This document shows positions 33,762 through 42,279 of a stretch of DNA of 64,000 nucleotides, piece by piece. Both the position numbers and the translations under genes were made by a program. Origin of the DNA: Chitinophaga niabensis (GTDB lineage Bacteria > Bacteroidota > Bacteroidia > Chitinophagales > Chitinophagaceae); NCBI GenBank assembly GCA_017849435.1, contig JAFIGY010000002.1, positions 62,001 through 126,000 on the forward strand, written 5' to 3'. Each line of letters starts with the position of its first letter. Position 1 is the stretch's first letter. Below the pieces are notes generated by a model. It was given only the letters and a program-made list of their open reading frames with translations. It was not told the origin of the DNA and did not search any database.

Positions 33762-36700
33762 TTAGTGATGCGCTGCTTTTTCTTCGCCTTTATGCGCTTC
33801 TTTTTTGGCTACCGGCGCTGCGTCCTTGTTACGGACCTTGGCGAGGTAGTTGATGGAAGGCAGTACGTGTGTTTCTTCCAGCACATAATACAGGCGATCC
33901 TGCTGCTCTTCGTTACGCACTTGATAGATACGGCTTTCTTTGTCGTTCACGTTACCGAATACGATGGCGTCGGCTGCGCAGGCCTGCTGGCAGGCAGTAC
34001 GCGCTGCACCGTCTTTCATCGGGTGGCCGGCTTTCTTGGCAGCCAGTTTCGCGTCCTGTAAACGTTGTACGCAGAAAGAACATTTTTCCATGGTACCACG
34101 GCTACGCACCACCACGTCAGGGTTCAGCACCATGCGGGTGAGCGCATCGTTCATGTCCGCAGTGTCTTTCAGGTTGCCTTCAAAGCTGTCAGCACCATTC
34201 CAGTCTCTCCAGTTGAAGCGACGTACTTTATACGGACAGTTATTTGCGCAATAACGGGTACCGATGCAACGGTTGTAAGCCATCTGGTTGATACCTTCAG
34301 AGCTGTGGTTGGTGGCGGCAACGGGACAAACGTTCTCACAGGGAGCGTTGTCGCAGTGCTGGCACAGCATCGGCTGGAACACTACTTCCGGATTGTTCTC
34401 ATCGCCGCTGAAATAACGGTCAATGCGGAGCCAGTGCATTTCGTGGGCTTTGATCACCTGGTCTTTACCTACCACTGAAACGTTGTTCTCAGCGGTACAG
34501 GCTACTACGCAGGCGCCGCAACCGAAGCAGGTGTTCAGGTCGATGGACATGCCCCATTTGATGCCCGGATACGGATGCTCAGGGTAAAGCGTGGCATCGC
34601 CGCGATAGTTATCTCCGTAGTGCTTCAGTTCATTGCGATCTTCATTTACTTCTTTCGGATTTCTGATGAATTCCTCCAGCGTGGTTTCTTTGATGATCGG
34701 ACGGCCTTCGTAGCTGTTATGCGTTTGCGTAAGGCCGAGAGCATATTTTTTACCGGCAGATGTTACGTTCACTTCAGGTGCGAAGTAATCAAAAGTCTGA
34801 CCGTTGAAAGATGCGAAAGGATAAGCATTCTGTCCCACTTCACCGGCTGCTTTACCGATGAACTCCTGCTTGCCGCGTCCATACCCTACTGCAATGGCCA
34901 CCACGTCCGGATGGATACCGGGCACGATCAGCAAAGGCAGTTCTTTTTCCACACCATTTGCGGTAATCTTCAATACCTGTTTCTCAGCGTTGATCTCGTA
35001 ATCATCACCCAGTTCGGTTTTGAAAGTTTTAGCGAGGGTATTGGAAACACAGGCGTAGTTGTCCCATGTAGCGCGCGAGATCGGATCTGGAGTTTCCTGC
35101 AACCAGGGGTTGTTGGCTTCTTTACCGCTACCGATGGTCACTTTTTGATAGAGCACCAGTTCCAGCTTGCCGCCTTTTTTGGCGCTGCTGATTTTGGCGG
35201 CTGCACCGGCGATGTCTCCGGCAAAGGAAGCGCCGCCTAAAGCTGCACCTGCCTGCGGTTCGATGATACCGTCCTGCAGCACTTTGTCCCATGCCTGCTG
35301 TGAGCCCAGCTTCGCGATCCATTCATTCTTCAGGTAGTCTTCCCAGGTGGTGGTGTTACCCATCCAGCTCAACAGGGACGCCTGGAATGCGCGGGTCTTG
35401 AACAGGGGCGCGATGGTGGGCTGAACGAAGCCGAAGTAACCGGTACGGCCTTCTGCATCATTCCAGCTTTCCAGGAAGTGATGGTCAGGAACAATATATT
35501 TACAGAGTTGTGTTGTTTCGTCGTAGCGGTCATTGAAAGAAATGGTCACGCCCACTTTCCTGATCCCGTCCGTGAATTTCTTCGCGTTGAAATAATCGTA
35601 AGCGGGGTTTGCTCCGTGTATGAACAAAGCGCCAACGCTGCCGGCGTTCATATCGCTCACCAGCTTCTCCATATCCGCATCAATACCCTGACGGTAGTTG
35701 CTGGTCACGGTCCAGTCGATAGTAGCGCCGTTAGCACCTGCGAGGTTATTGATCGCGTTTACGATAAGCTGTACGTTCACATCATTGGAACCGGATACCA
35801 CGAGGGTTTTGCCGGGATTCGCCTGAATAGCTTTGGCTGCTTTCGCGATCCCTTCTTTCAGGCGGGCATCTGCCAGCGTGGGAGCGGTTACATTACCACC
35901 GAGCGCCTGCAACAGCGCGAGTGCTACTGCGCCGGTTTCGGAGGGGCGGTGGGTGTATCTTTCATCCGCATTGGCGCCGGTGAGGCTCATCATGCTTTCG
36001 AAGTGGAAATGTTTGCTCATTTCCGGGTTCTTTGCATTGATCTTGCGGTTGGTGCCGTATTGACGGGAATATTCTGCAGGGTTCAGCCAGGTACCGAGGA
36101 AATCAGCGCCAAGACTTACTACTACTTTAGCATTCTCGAAATGGTAGGATGGCAGTGTTTTCTTTCCGTAGGAGGCTTCGTTGGCCTGCAGCATACCGGA
36201 ATAGGAAACTGCATCGTAAGTAACATGACGGGAGCCGGGATATTTGGCCAGGAACTCACCGATCAGTTTTTTGGTGGTAGGACTGATAATGGTAGAAGAC
36301 AGCAGTACGATGGATTTGCCGGCGAGTGCAGCAGTTACCTGCTTGTCCAGCTCAGCGTACATCAGTTCCTGTATCCTTTTCTCCAGAGCTTTCTCCTGAG
36401 GACCATTATTAATCCCCGGGTAACGGAGACGGGCTACATCGTACAGGCTGAGTACGGAGCCCTGCATTCTTGCAGTACCGGCGCCGCCTGTAACGGCTGA
36501 CATTTCGTTTCCTTCTATCTTGATCGGACGGCCTTCGCGGGTTTTAACCACCAGCGGAATGTATTCACCGTCTGTAGTATAGGCAGAAGCATAATAGTTG
36601 GGTACACCGGGAGTGATATCCTGCGGTTTATTTACGTAAGGAATCGCCTTTTTAACAGGGATATCACAGCTGGCAGCAATGGTAGCTGCTGCAGTGGTGA

Positions 36701-36863
36701 ACCCGAGGTATTTCAGGAAGTCCCGGCGGGGGGTAGTAGCTCCCAGAAAGCTTTCACTCTCTTCAAACGGCAGTTCTTCCCGGAATTCATTCTTCACAGC
36801 TTCCTGATGCGCAGCGGTATTGTGCAACTCCTCCAAGCCTTTCCAATACTTTTTTTGCTCCAT
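33762..36863 (-). CDS. actB: Alternative complex III subunit ActB, molybdopterin-oxidoreductase-like/ferredoxin fusion
   Basis: A 1033-residue periplasmic protein. Near the N-terminus is a Tat signal (T44-P-R-R-D-F-L-K51) followed by a hydrophobic stretch and C66 (TIAASC), a possible lipid anchor. The large central part (about 75-740) resembles a molybdopterin oxidoreductase but ActB proteins lack the cofactor. The C-terminal part is an iron-sulphur module with four cysteine groups: C779/C782/C785/C789, C834/C837/C842/C846, C866/C872/C876, and C928/C931 with two later cysteines (ACQQACAAD). It carries electrons from the quinol site to ActA. The gene lies 60 bp behind actA. Confidence 0.94.
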   Translation of the reverse strand: MEQKKYWKGLEELHNTAAHQEAVKNEFREELPFEESESFLGATTPRRDFLKYLGFTTAAATIAASCDIPVKKAIPYVNKPQDITPGVPNYYASAYTTDGEYIPLVVKTREGRPIKIEGNEMSAVTGGAGTARMQGSVLSLYDVARLRYPGINNGPQEKALEKRIQELMYAELDKQVTAALAGKSIVLLSSTIISPTTKKLIGEFLAKYPGSRHVTYDAVSYSGMLQANEASYGKKTLPSYHFENAKVVVSLGADFLGTWLNPAEYSRQYGTNRKINAKNPEMSKHFHFESMMSLTGANADERYTHRPSETGAVALALLQALGGNVTAPTLADARLKEGIAKAAKAIQANPGKTLVVSGSNDVNVQLIVNAINNLAGANGATIDWTVTSNYRQGIDADMEKLVSDMNAGSVGALFIHGANPAYDYFNAKKFTDGIRKVGVTISFNDRYDETTQLCKYIVPDHHFLESWNDAEGRTGYFGFVQPTIAPLFKTRAFQASLLSWMGNTTTWEDYLKNEWIAKLGSQQAWDKVLQDGIIEPQAGAALGGASFAGDIAGAAAKISSAKKGGKLELVLYQKVTIGSGKEANNPWLQETPDPISRATWDNYACVSNTLAKTFKTELGDDYEINAEKQVLKITANGVEKELPLLIVPGIHPDVVAIAVGYGRGKQEFIGKAAGEVGQNAYPFASFNGQTFDYFAPEVNVTSAGKKYALGLTQTHNSYEGRPIIKETTLEEFIRNPKEVNEDRNELKHYGDNYRGDATLYPEHPYPGIKWGMSIDLNTCFGCGACVVACTAENNVSVVGKDQVIKAHEMHWLRIDRYFSGDENNPEVVFQPMLCQHCDNAPCENVCPVAATNHSSEGINQMAYNRCIGTRYCANNCPYKVRRFNWRDWNGADSFEGNLKDTADMNDALTRMVLNPDVVVRSRGTMEKCSFCVQRLQDAKLAAKKAGHPMKDGAARTACQQACAADAIVFGNVNDKESRIYQVRNEEQQDRLYYVLEETHVLPSINYLAKVRNKDAAPVAKKEAHKGEEKAAHH

Positions 36864-36923
36864 GTGATTATATCGAGTTACGATTTAAAAATGTTGAGTT
36901 ACGTCGTCTGATGCGGTCTTGGT

Positions 36924-38201
36924 TTAGTAGTGGCATTTTTGACACTCGGTTCCACCCACCATCTCTACAGTTACATCTTTCACTTTGCCTTCCTTCACGT
37001 CGTTGTGCAATTTCTCAAAGATGCTGTAGTAGTTGTTTTCTGCAAATTGTACTTTGGTATTGCGGTGACAGTTCACGCACCATCCCATGGAAAGGTCTGC
37101 GAACTGGTGCACTTCGTCCATCTTCTGGATCTCTCCGTGGCAGGTCTGGCATTGTACTTTACCGGCTACCACGTGTTGGGAGTGATTGAAGTATACGTGG
37201 TCGGGAAGACTGTGGATCTTGATCCATTCGATCGGTTCACCGGCTTTTACATAGCGGCCGGCTTTCGGGTCCCAACCTACGTGATTATATAATTTCTGTA
37301 TCTCGGCAGTACCATTTACTTTCTTTCCTTCCGCAGTGAACAATTCCGGCCCGGTGTATTCCGTGATGGCCTTGTGGCAGTTCATACAAACATTCTCTGA
37401 AGGGATCATGGCATGTTTGCTCTTTTCTGCGGAGGAGTGGCAATACAAACAGTTGATCTGGTTAATGCCTGCGTGTACTTTGTGAGAGTAGAAAATCGGT
37501 TGCTCCGGCATGTAGTCCTGCTGACGTCCCAGACCGATAGCTCCCTGAATGGTGAAGTAACCGCCGATCACGAACAACACTACGATGCACAGGGCGATGT
37601 AAGCTTTGTTCTTGTAGAACGGAACAGGTTCTGTTTTTTCGTGTCCTTCTTTTTCTGCAGCCAGCTTGTTGAGGTTGCTGTTGATCTGCATGAGGATCAC
37701 GGCTACGATGGCGAGGATCAGGGTGATGATACCGAAGAGCAGGCTGTTGCTGCCGGGTTCTTCCTTGGCGCCCGCTCCTGCAGCTTCCGGAGCGCCTTTG
37801 GCGCCGCCGCCTGCGGGTTTGGCCGCTTCTGCGGAAATGTAAGCCAGGATGTTATCAATATCCGCGTCCTTCAGGGCCGGGAAGGCCGTCATCTGGAGTT
37901 TGTTATATTGATTAAAGAGATCGTTGGCGTACTTATCGCCGGTGGCAAGAACAGATGCAGAGTTGCGGACCCATTGATGGAGCAGCTTTTTATCTGTCCA
38001 TCTGTCTTCAACTCCCGCGAGAGCAGGACCTGTCAGTTTTTTGTGAACATTGTGACAGGATGCACAGTTCTGCTGAAATAGCGCCTTACCTGCACCAGGA
38101 TCTGCTGCCCGAGCCACGGAAATGGCACTCACCAGTCCCGCGCATAGGATAAGAACACTCACAAATTGCTTACGCAAACGAATGGAAACACGACGATACA
38201 C
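36924..38201 (-). CDS. actA: Alternative complex III subunit ActA, six CxxCH heme sites with an extra N-terminal cytochrome c domain
   Basis: A 425-residue protein. After a signal peptide (about 1-32) comes a class I-like cytochrome c domain with C46-A-S-C-H50 and a probable Met ligand (M104), an Ala/Gly-rich linker (128-150), two membrane helices (153-172 and 201-223), and a pentaheme domain with CxxCH at 251, 272, 351, 375 and 420, the last four residues from the end. In known ACIII, ActA supplies the pentaheme part; the fused N-terminal domain adds a sixth heme. Start is GTG at 38199-38201, giving a good signal peptide (MYRRVSIRLRKQF); no ATG is available. First gene of the operon. Confidence 0.92.
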   Translation of the reverse strand: MYRRVSIRLRKQFVSVLILCAGLVSAISVARAADPGAGKALFQQNCASCHNVHKKLTGPALAGVEDRWTDKKLLHQWVRNSASVLATGDKYANDLFNQYNKLQMTAFPALKDADIDNILAYISAEAAKPAGGGAKGAPEAAGAGAKEEPGSNSLLFGIITLILAIVAVILMQINSNLNKLAAEKEGHEKTEPVPFYKNKAYIALCIVVLFVIGGYFTIQGAIGLGRQQDYMPEQPIFYSHKVHAGINQINCLYCHSSAEKSKHAMIPSENVCMNCHKAITEYTGPELFTAEGKKVNGTAEIQKLYNHVGWDPKAGRYVKAGEPIEWIKIHSLPDHVYFNHSQHVVAGKVQCQTCHGEIQKMDEVHQFADLSMGWCVNCHRNTKVQFAENNYYSIFEKLHNDVKEGKVKDVTVEMVGGTECQKCHY

Positions 38202-38248
38202 AGCCTATTTAGTTTAGATTTGACCTAAGGTTTCGTTAAAAGTGCCAG

Positions 38249-38256
38249 CAAAAATA
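38249..38256 (-). promoter_or_regulatory. -7 box TATTTTTG, main promoter of the act-cox operon
   Basis: Exact TAnnTTTG on the minus strand, giving a transcript start about 40 bp before the actA GTG. The region upstream (AATTGTCAACATTC) shows no clear TTTG -33 at the standard spacing. This is the only strong candidate for the 16-kb operon. Confidence 0.55.
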
Positions 38257-38472
38257 AGACAGAATGTTGACAATTTATCAACAATCGAAAAAAATTTGTC
38301 CTTGTTTTGAAGACACATTTTATATATAATCCGCGCGGCTTTCAACCGCGAAAACACTCAACTGTAGCTGATTGCAGCCTTGTGCAAAGGAAGCTCTCCC
38401 CGCATCACGTTATAAATTCCTGATAAAAATCATATTTCCATAAACAGTGAATACCCTGCTCCCGAATGATAC

Positions 38473-38480
38473 TATTTTTG
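38473..38480 (+). promoter_or_regulatory. Distal -7 box TATTTTTG upstream of purN
   Basis: Exact TAnnTTTG match; a transcript from here would carry a leader of about 190 nt before purN. Confidence 0.45.
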
Positions 38481-38647
38481 CATGTAGAAAAGTGCCTGCC
38501 TGTTGATGAAGGGTACCCTGCTGCTGCTGACAATCCCCGACAAGATAATATAATAATGGTTGAAATCTCCTGATATAGATCAGCTGCTCTGCTCCTCTTG
38601 CTTAAATTTAAGGAAAAAAGACCTGAACGATAAAATCTTATCTCCCT

Positions 38648-38655
38648 TATTTTTG
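38648..38655 (+). promoter_or_regulatory. Proximal -7 box TATTTTTG of purN
   Basis: Exact TAnnTTTG match placing a transcript start near 38662, only 15 bp before the TTG start of purN. Confidence 0.5.
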
Positions 38656-38676
38656 CAGCTCATTAAATCTCCAGGC

Positions 38677-39243
38677 TTGAAAAACATCGTCATTTTTGCA
38701 TCGGGCGCCGGCAGTAATGCCCGGAAGATCATTGATCATTTCAAAGGTTCGGACCTGGCCAGGGTTACGTTGATCCTTTCCAATAAAGCGGATGCGGGCA
38801 TTTTGAAGATCGCGGAGCGGGAGCAGATCCCGGCCGTACTGATCGATAAGGAACTGTTCTTCCGCGGCGACACTTACGTGAAGCTCCTGCAGGAAGCTCA
38901 GGCCGACCTGATTGTACTGGCAGGGTTCCTGTGGAAAGTTCCGGCCAATCTCGTACAGGCATTTCCGGGCCGCATCATTAATATACATCCGGCCCTCCTG
39001 CCGAAATTCGGTGGCAAGGGTATGTACGGACATTTTGTACATGAAGCGGTACTGGCGGCCGGAGAAAAAGAAAGCGGTATCACTATTCATTATGTGAATG
39101 AAAAGTATGATGAGGGCGCTATCATTCTGCAGGAGCGTTGCGCCGTGAGTGTGGACGATACCCCGGAAACCCTCGCACGCAAGGTACAAGTGCTGGAACA
39201 TACCTGGTTTCCTGTAATTGTGGAACGATTATTGACACAATAA
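38677..39243 (+). CDS. purN: Phosphoribosylglycinamide formyltransferase (GAR transformylase), TTG start
   Basis: A 188-residue cytosolic enzyme that transfers a formyl group from 10-formyl-THF to GAR in purine synthesis. From the TTG the protein begins (M)KNIVIFASGAGSNARKIIDH, the canonical PurN start with the phosphate-binding GAGSN loop. Catalytic residues: N102 and H104 (INIHPALLPK) and D145 (NEKYDEGAI), matching N106/H108/D144 of the E. coli enzyme. An upstream in-frame TTG at 38560 would add 39 residues crossing a consensus promoter, so it is rejected. No ATG exists at the correct place. Confidence 0.92.
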   Translation: MKNIVIFASGAGSNARKIIDHFKGSDLARVTLILSNKADAGILKIAEREQIPAVLIDKELFFRGDTYVKLLQEAQADLIVLAGFLWKVPANLVQAFPGRIINIHPALLPKFGGKGMYGHFVHEAVLAAGEKESGITIHYVNEKYDEGAIILQERCAVSVDDTPETLARKVQVLEHTWFPVIVERLLTQ

Positions 39244-39264
39244 TGATGTAGCCTACAACTTGTT

Positions 39265-39930
39265 ATGACCAGAGTACTCCCCTTTCTCCTGACCCTCACT
39301 TTCATTAGTTTGTGTTCGGTTGCCCAGGAAACGGCGAAGCCCTTCCGGAAAGGCACCTATATTAAAGTAAATCCCACCACCATTATTAATGAGCTGGATG
39401 TTTACCTGGAACAGGACCTCTCGCAGAAACTAAGCCTGGAACTCGGCGTCGGCGGTATTTATACGGATTACCCGGATTATGTGTTCATGAAAAGGATAGA
39501 TATCGGCCAGCGGAAGCCGGGGGTTACCGCGGAACAATTTGTGGAAGGGCGCGGACTGGGTTTCCGGGCAGGTTTGAAATGGTACCTCGTACGGCCTGAT
39601 GCCGCTTTCCGCGCACGCGGCACTTATTTTCAACCGGTGCTCTTCTATAAAAAGGTATTCTACCCGTATGCGGACGTTACTTACGGCGGACAGATCTTCC
39701 GCGAAGACGGCGATAAAAACGTTTATGGCCTTCAGCTTCTCCTCGGCCGCCAGATGCAGCGGAATAAATTCGTCATCGACCCCTACCTCGGCATCGGGCT
39801 GCGCAGGAAAGTGTATCATTATACGGACTTCTCCGGAGGAGACGGCAGCCCCATTGTGCGCAGCAATGGGGAACTGGCCAGCATCCTCCCCAGTATCCAC
39901 CTCGGGATCAAGGTGGGACTGAAGCTATAA
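39265..39930 (+). CDS. Hypothetical outer-membrane barrel-like protein
   Basis: A 221-residue protein with signal peptide MTRVLPFLLTLTFISLCSVAQ. The rest shows alternating strands and Gly/Tyr-rich turns (LELGVGGIYTDYPDY, GLGFRAGLKWYLV, YLGIGLRRKVYHYTD, IHLGIKVGLKL), ending in L like small 8-strand outer-membrane barrels. I do not recognise a specific family. It lies 21 bp after purN, so it may be co-transcribed. Its last 6 bp overlap the convergent TonB receptor gene. Confidence 0.7.
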   Translation: MTRVLPFLLTLTFISLCSVAQETAKPFRKGTYIKVNPTTIINELDVYLEQDLSQKLSLELGVGGIYTDYPDYVFMKRIDIGQRKPGVTAEQFVEGRGLGFRAGLKWYLVRPDAAFRARGTYFQPVLFYKKVFYPYADVTYGGQIFREDGDKNVYGLQLLLGRQMQRNKFVIDPYLGIGLRRKVYHYTDFSGGDGSPIVRSNGELASILPSIHLGIKVGLKL

Positions 39931-42207
39931 CTTTGTAAATCTCGCCCCAAGGAATCCCCTGATTCCCTGATTAGGCGCAAATATGTAATTCGTATCAAAC
40001 GTCATCGCGTAAGGATTTTCTACCGTGGGCACTACATTTCCACCCGCATCCCGTACCACCCGCTTATCGAACGGATCATGCGGGCGGGCAATGGCATTCT
40101 TCGGCGGCGTATAGTTCAGCAGGTTTTTTACCCCTCCATATAATTCCCATCCTTTCCCGAATTTTTTGGTGACCTGGATATTCTGGATACTCCAGTATGG
40201 GGACTTCGCCGGACGGGGATCCAGCGGGCCCTGCAAAGGCAGCAGCATCGGTCCGTAGATATTACCGGTATAATCAATGCTGATGCGTGGGCGGGCGAAG
40301 GAGTAGGAAACAGACCAGGTACCGGAAAACCGTTCGGTCAACATAGGGCGCGTTTTCTGCGTGCCATCCTTTTCATATACATCCATGAAAGTAACACCCG
40401 CCAGGAGTTTCAGGGGAAAGGAGAACATCAGGTCTGTATTCAGACTGAAGCCCCTCGAAATGGCATGCCCTTTCAGGTTATCATAAATAATGGAGTCCTG
40501 CCTGGAATAGTCCGGCATGATCCTGTTCGAAAAATAGGTGTAAAAAGCCGTGGCATCCAATCCGAGGAAAGCGTTGTTGACAGGGATCTTCTTCGTATAG
40601 TTCAGATTGATGTTCCAGCTGCGTTCCGGTTTCAGTTCCGACCGAAGCACTACTTCCCGCGCGCCCGTCAGCGCCGCATGATCTTCCGTGAATATGGACA
40701 CTACCCTGTAACCCGTACCTGCATTGAGTCGCAGCACATTCTTATAGTCCGGCGACCATTTGTAGGCGATCCGTGGGGTGAAAATATTCCCGTGAACGGA
40801 GTTCCGGTCATATCGCATACCCAACAGTAGTGTATGTGCTGTGGCCAGCCTGATCTCGTCCTGCAGGAACAGGCCGGGCATGAGCGTACGCTGGGGCTTT
40901 TTCTTGATCCCTTCAGGTGTTTTTTCTTCCGTGGCCACTGTATTGTCGATATAATAAGTATATCGCAACGGCAGACCGGCTAACAAACTGTGCCGGCCCA
41001 GCTCTTTATCCCACGTGAACTGTCCGAAGGCAATCGTCTGCTTTGCCATGAACGGTTTGATACCGTAAAAGGAATTCTGGTCGTGGAAGTTGAAAGATCC
41101 CTGGAACATCACATGCTCTTTTACGGGCAACTGATATTGGCCGATGACTTCAACGCGACTGGTGAAGATGCTCTCCCCATACACGCTGTCCGATCCGCGC
41201 CAGTTCTTATTCCACTGCATTTGCCCGCCCCAGCGGTCTTCATAGAAATACCGCGCCGCAACAGAAGCCACGCGATCGTTCTTCCGGTTAAAGCTCCATT
41301 TATTGAAAACGGAAATGCGGTGCTGAAGGGTCACATCCGTGAATCCGTCCCCGTTTTTGTCCGTCGGATGCTGGAAGTTAAAATAGTTCACGCCCAGCAG
41401 TGCTTGCGCTTTTGCACCGGCACGCAGGCGGATGCCCAGGTCCACATTATGCTCCCGCCAGCTGGTAGTCATAACGTCCGCAGTGAAAGAAGGTGCGGTG
41501 GAAGGGGATTTGGTGATGATGTTGATGAGACCCGCCACTGCTTCGGAGCCGTACAGTGTGGATGCAGGCCCCTTCACGATCTCCACCCTTTCCACGAGGC
41601 TGTTGGGAATACCCGACAAACCGTAGACGGTGGACAATGCGCTCACAATAGGCATCCCATCAATCATCACCATTGTATATGGGCCTTCCAGTCCGTTGAT
41701 ATGAATATCTCCCGTATTACAAACATTGCAGTTCAGCTGTGGCCGCACCCCGTTCACATTCTGCAAGGCATCGAAGATGCTTGGCGTCGGGTTCTTGCGA
41801 AAGAACAGCGGGGTATAGACCTCTACCGGCACAGGGCTTTGCATTTTGGTGACCGGGCGGAGTGTGCCGCTTACCACCACTTCGTTGAGGCTGGAGGCCG
41901 AGGGCTCCAGTCGTATAACCGTTTCCGTGATACCCGCCGCCTTTATCTGAACAGGTTGCAGATACGTCACATACCCTACGGCGCTCACCTGTAGTAAATG
42001 CTTGCCCGGTGTAATATGCGGTATGTCAAACTCACCGCCCTCGCTGGTAGCGACCCCTGTTTTAAGGTCTTTAAATCCCACGGTGGCAAAAGGCACGGGC
42101 ACATCCCCTGCCATCACTTTTCCTTTCAGGCGCCCTTGCCCCAGGGTTTCCATCGTATATAGACATAACATCAAAAAACATATCGATCGTAAAAATCCTG
42201 CTTTCAT
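39925..42207 (-). CDS. TonB-dependent receptor (CarboxypepD_reg-like plus plug and barrel)
   Basis: A 760-residue outer-membrane receptor. Signal peptide 1-23; CarboxypepD-regulatory-like domain (about 25-105, GRLKGKVMAGDVPVPFATV); plug (about 108-235, with IHINGLEGPYTMVMIDGMPI and VERVEIVKGPASTLYGSEAV); 22-strand barrel ending in RGFLGARFTKL. An unusual LNCNVCNTGD motif with two cysteines lies in the plug. It is not SusC-sized (about 1000), so a metal, cofactor or siderophore cargo is more likely than glycan. A 16-bp palindrome of DtxR/MntR type lies in its promoter, suggesting iron or manganese control. The CobW/MerC genes lie upstream on the same strand. Confidence 0.88.
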   Translation of the reverse strand: MKAGFLRSICFLMLCLYTMETLGQGRLKGKVMAGDVPVPFATVGFKDLKTGVATSEGGEFDIPHITPGKHLLQVSAVGYVTYLQPVQIKAAGITETVIRLEPSASSLNEVVVSGTLRPVTKMQSPVPVEVYTPLFFRKNPTPSIFDALQNVNGVRPQLNCNVCNTGDIHINGLEGPYTMVMIDGMPIVSALSTVYGLSGIPNSLVERVEIVKGPASTLYGSEAVAGLINIITKSPSTAPSFTADVMTTSWREHNVDLGIRLRAGAKAQALLGVNYFNFQHPTDKNGDGFTDVTLQHRISVFNKWSFNRKNDRVASVAARYFYEDRWGGQMQWNKNWRGSDSVYGESIFTSRVEVIGQYQLPVKEHVMFQGSFNFHDQNSFYGIKPFMAKQTIAFGQFTWDKELGRHSLLAGLPLRYTYYIDNTVATEEKTPEGIKKKPQRTLMPGLFLQDEIRLATAHTLLLGMRYDRNSVHGNIFTPRIAYKWSPDYKNVLRLNAGTGYRVVSIFTEDHAALTGAREVVLRSELKPERSWNINLNYTKKIPVNNAFLGLDATAFYTYFSNRIMPDYSRQDSIIYDNLKGHAISRGFSLNTDLMFSFPLKLLAGVTFMDVYEKDGTQKTRPMLTERFSGTWSVSYSFARPRISIDYTGNIYGPMLLPLQGPLDPRPAKSPYWSIQNIQVTKKFGKGWELYGGVKNLLNYTPPKNAIARPHDPFDKRVVRDAGGNVVPTVENPYAMTFDTNYIFAPNQGIRGFLGARFTKL

Positions 42208-42263
42208 AATTTCATTTTGTAAGGCAAATTTAAAATCGGAATTGATATTTGTCTAAATTTATT

Positions 42264-42279
42264 TTTAGATTAATCTAAA
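42264..42279. promoter_or_regulatory. 16-bp palindrome TTTAGATTAATCTAAA, putative metalloregulator operator of the TonB receptor
   Basis: A perfect palindrome directly after the CobW stop codon and 57 bp upstream of the TonB receptor ATG. A further TCTAAA at 42252-42257 pairs with its TTTAGA half. The layout resembles DtxR/MntR-family operators (TTTAGG..CCTAAA type). The regulator is not in the window. Confidence 0.5.

Larger units (their letters stand above)
38202..38676. other. Divergent intergenic region actA / purN (475 bp)
   Basis: Holds the minus-strand actA promoter (38249-38256) and two plus-strand -7 boxes for purN (38473 and 38648). A small inverted repeat CGCGG/CCGCG lies near 38333-38350 and a GGGTACCC palindrome near 38511. 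No reading frame, RNA gene or riboswitch that I can support. Confidence 0.6.

Noticed and set aside
38560-38676. 39-codon N-terminal extension of purN from a TTG at 38560
   Set aside because: It crosses a perfect -7 box and is not part of the PurN fold.
38202-38676. 4.5S RNA, 6S RNA or tmRNA in the actA-purN gap
   Set aside because: The promoter boxes raised the possibility, but no conserved SRP loop, tmRNA ends or long bulged helix could be found.
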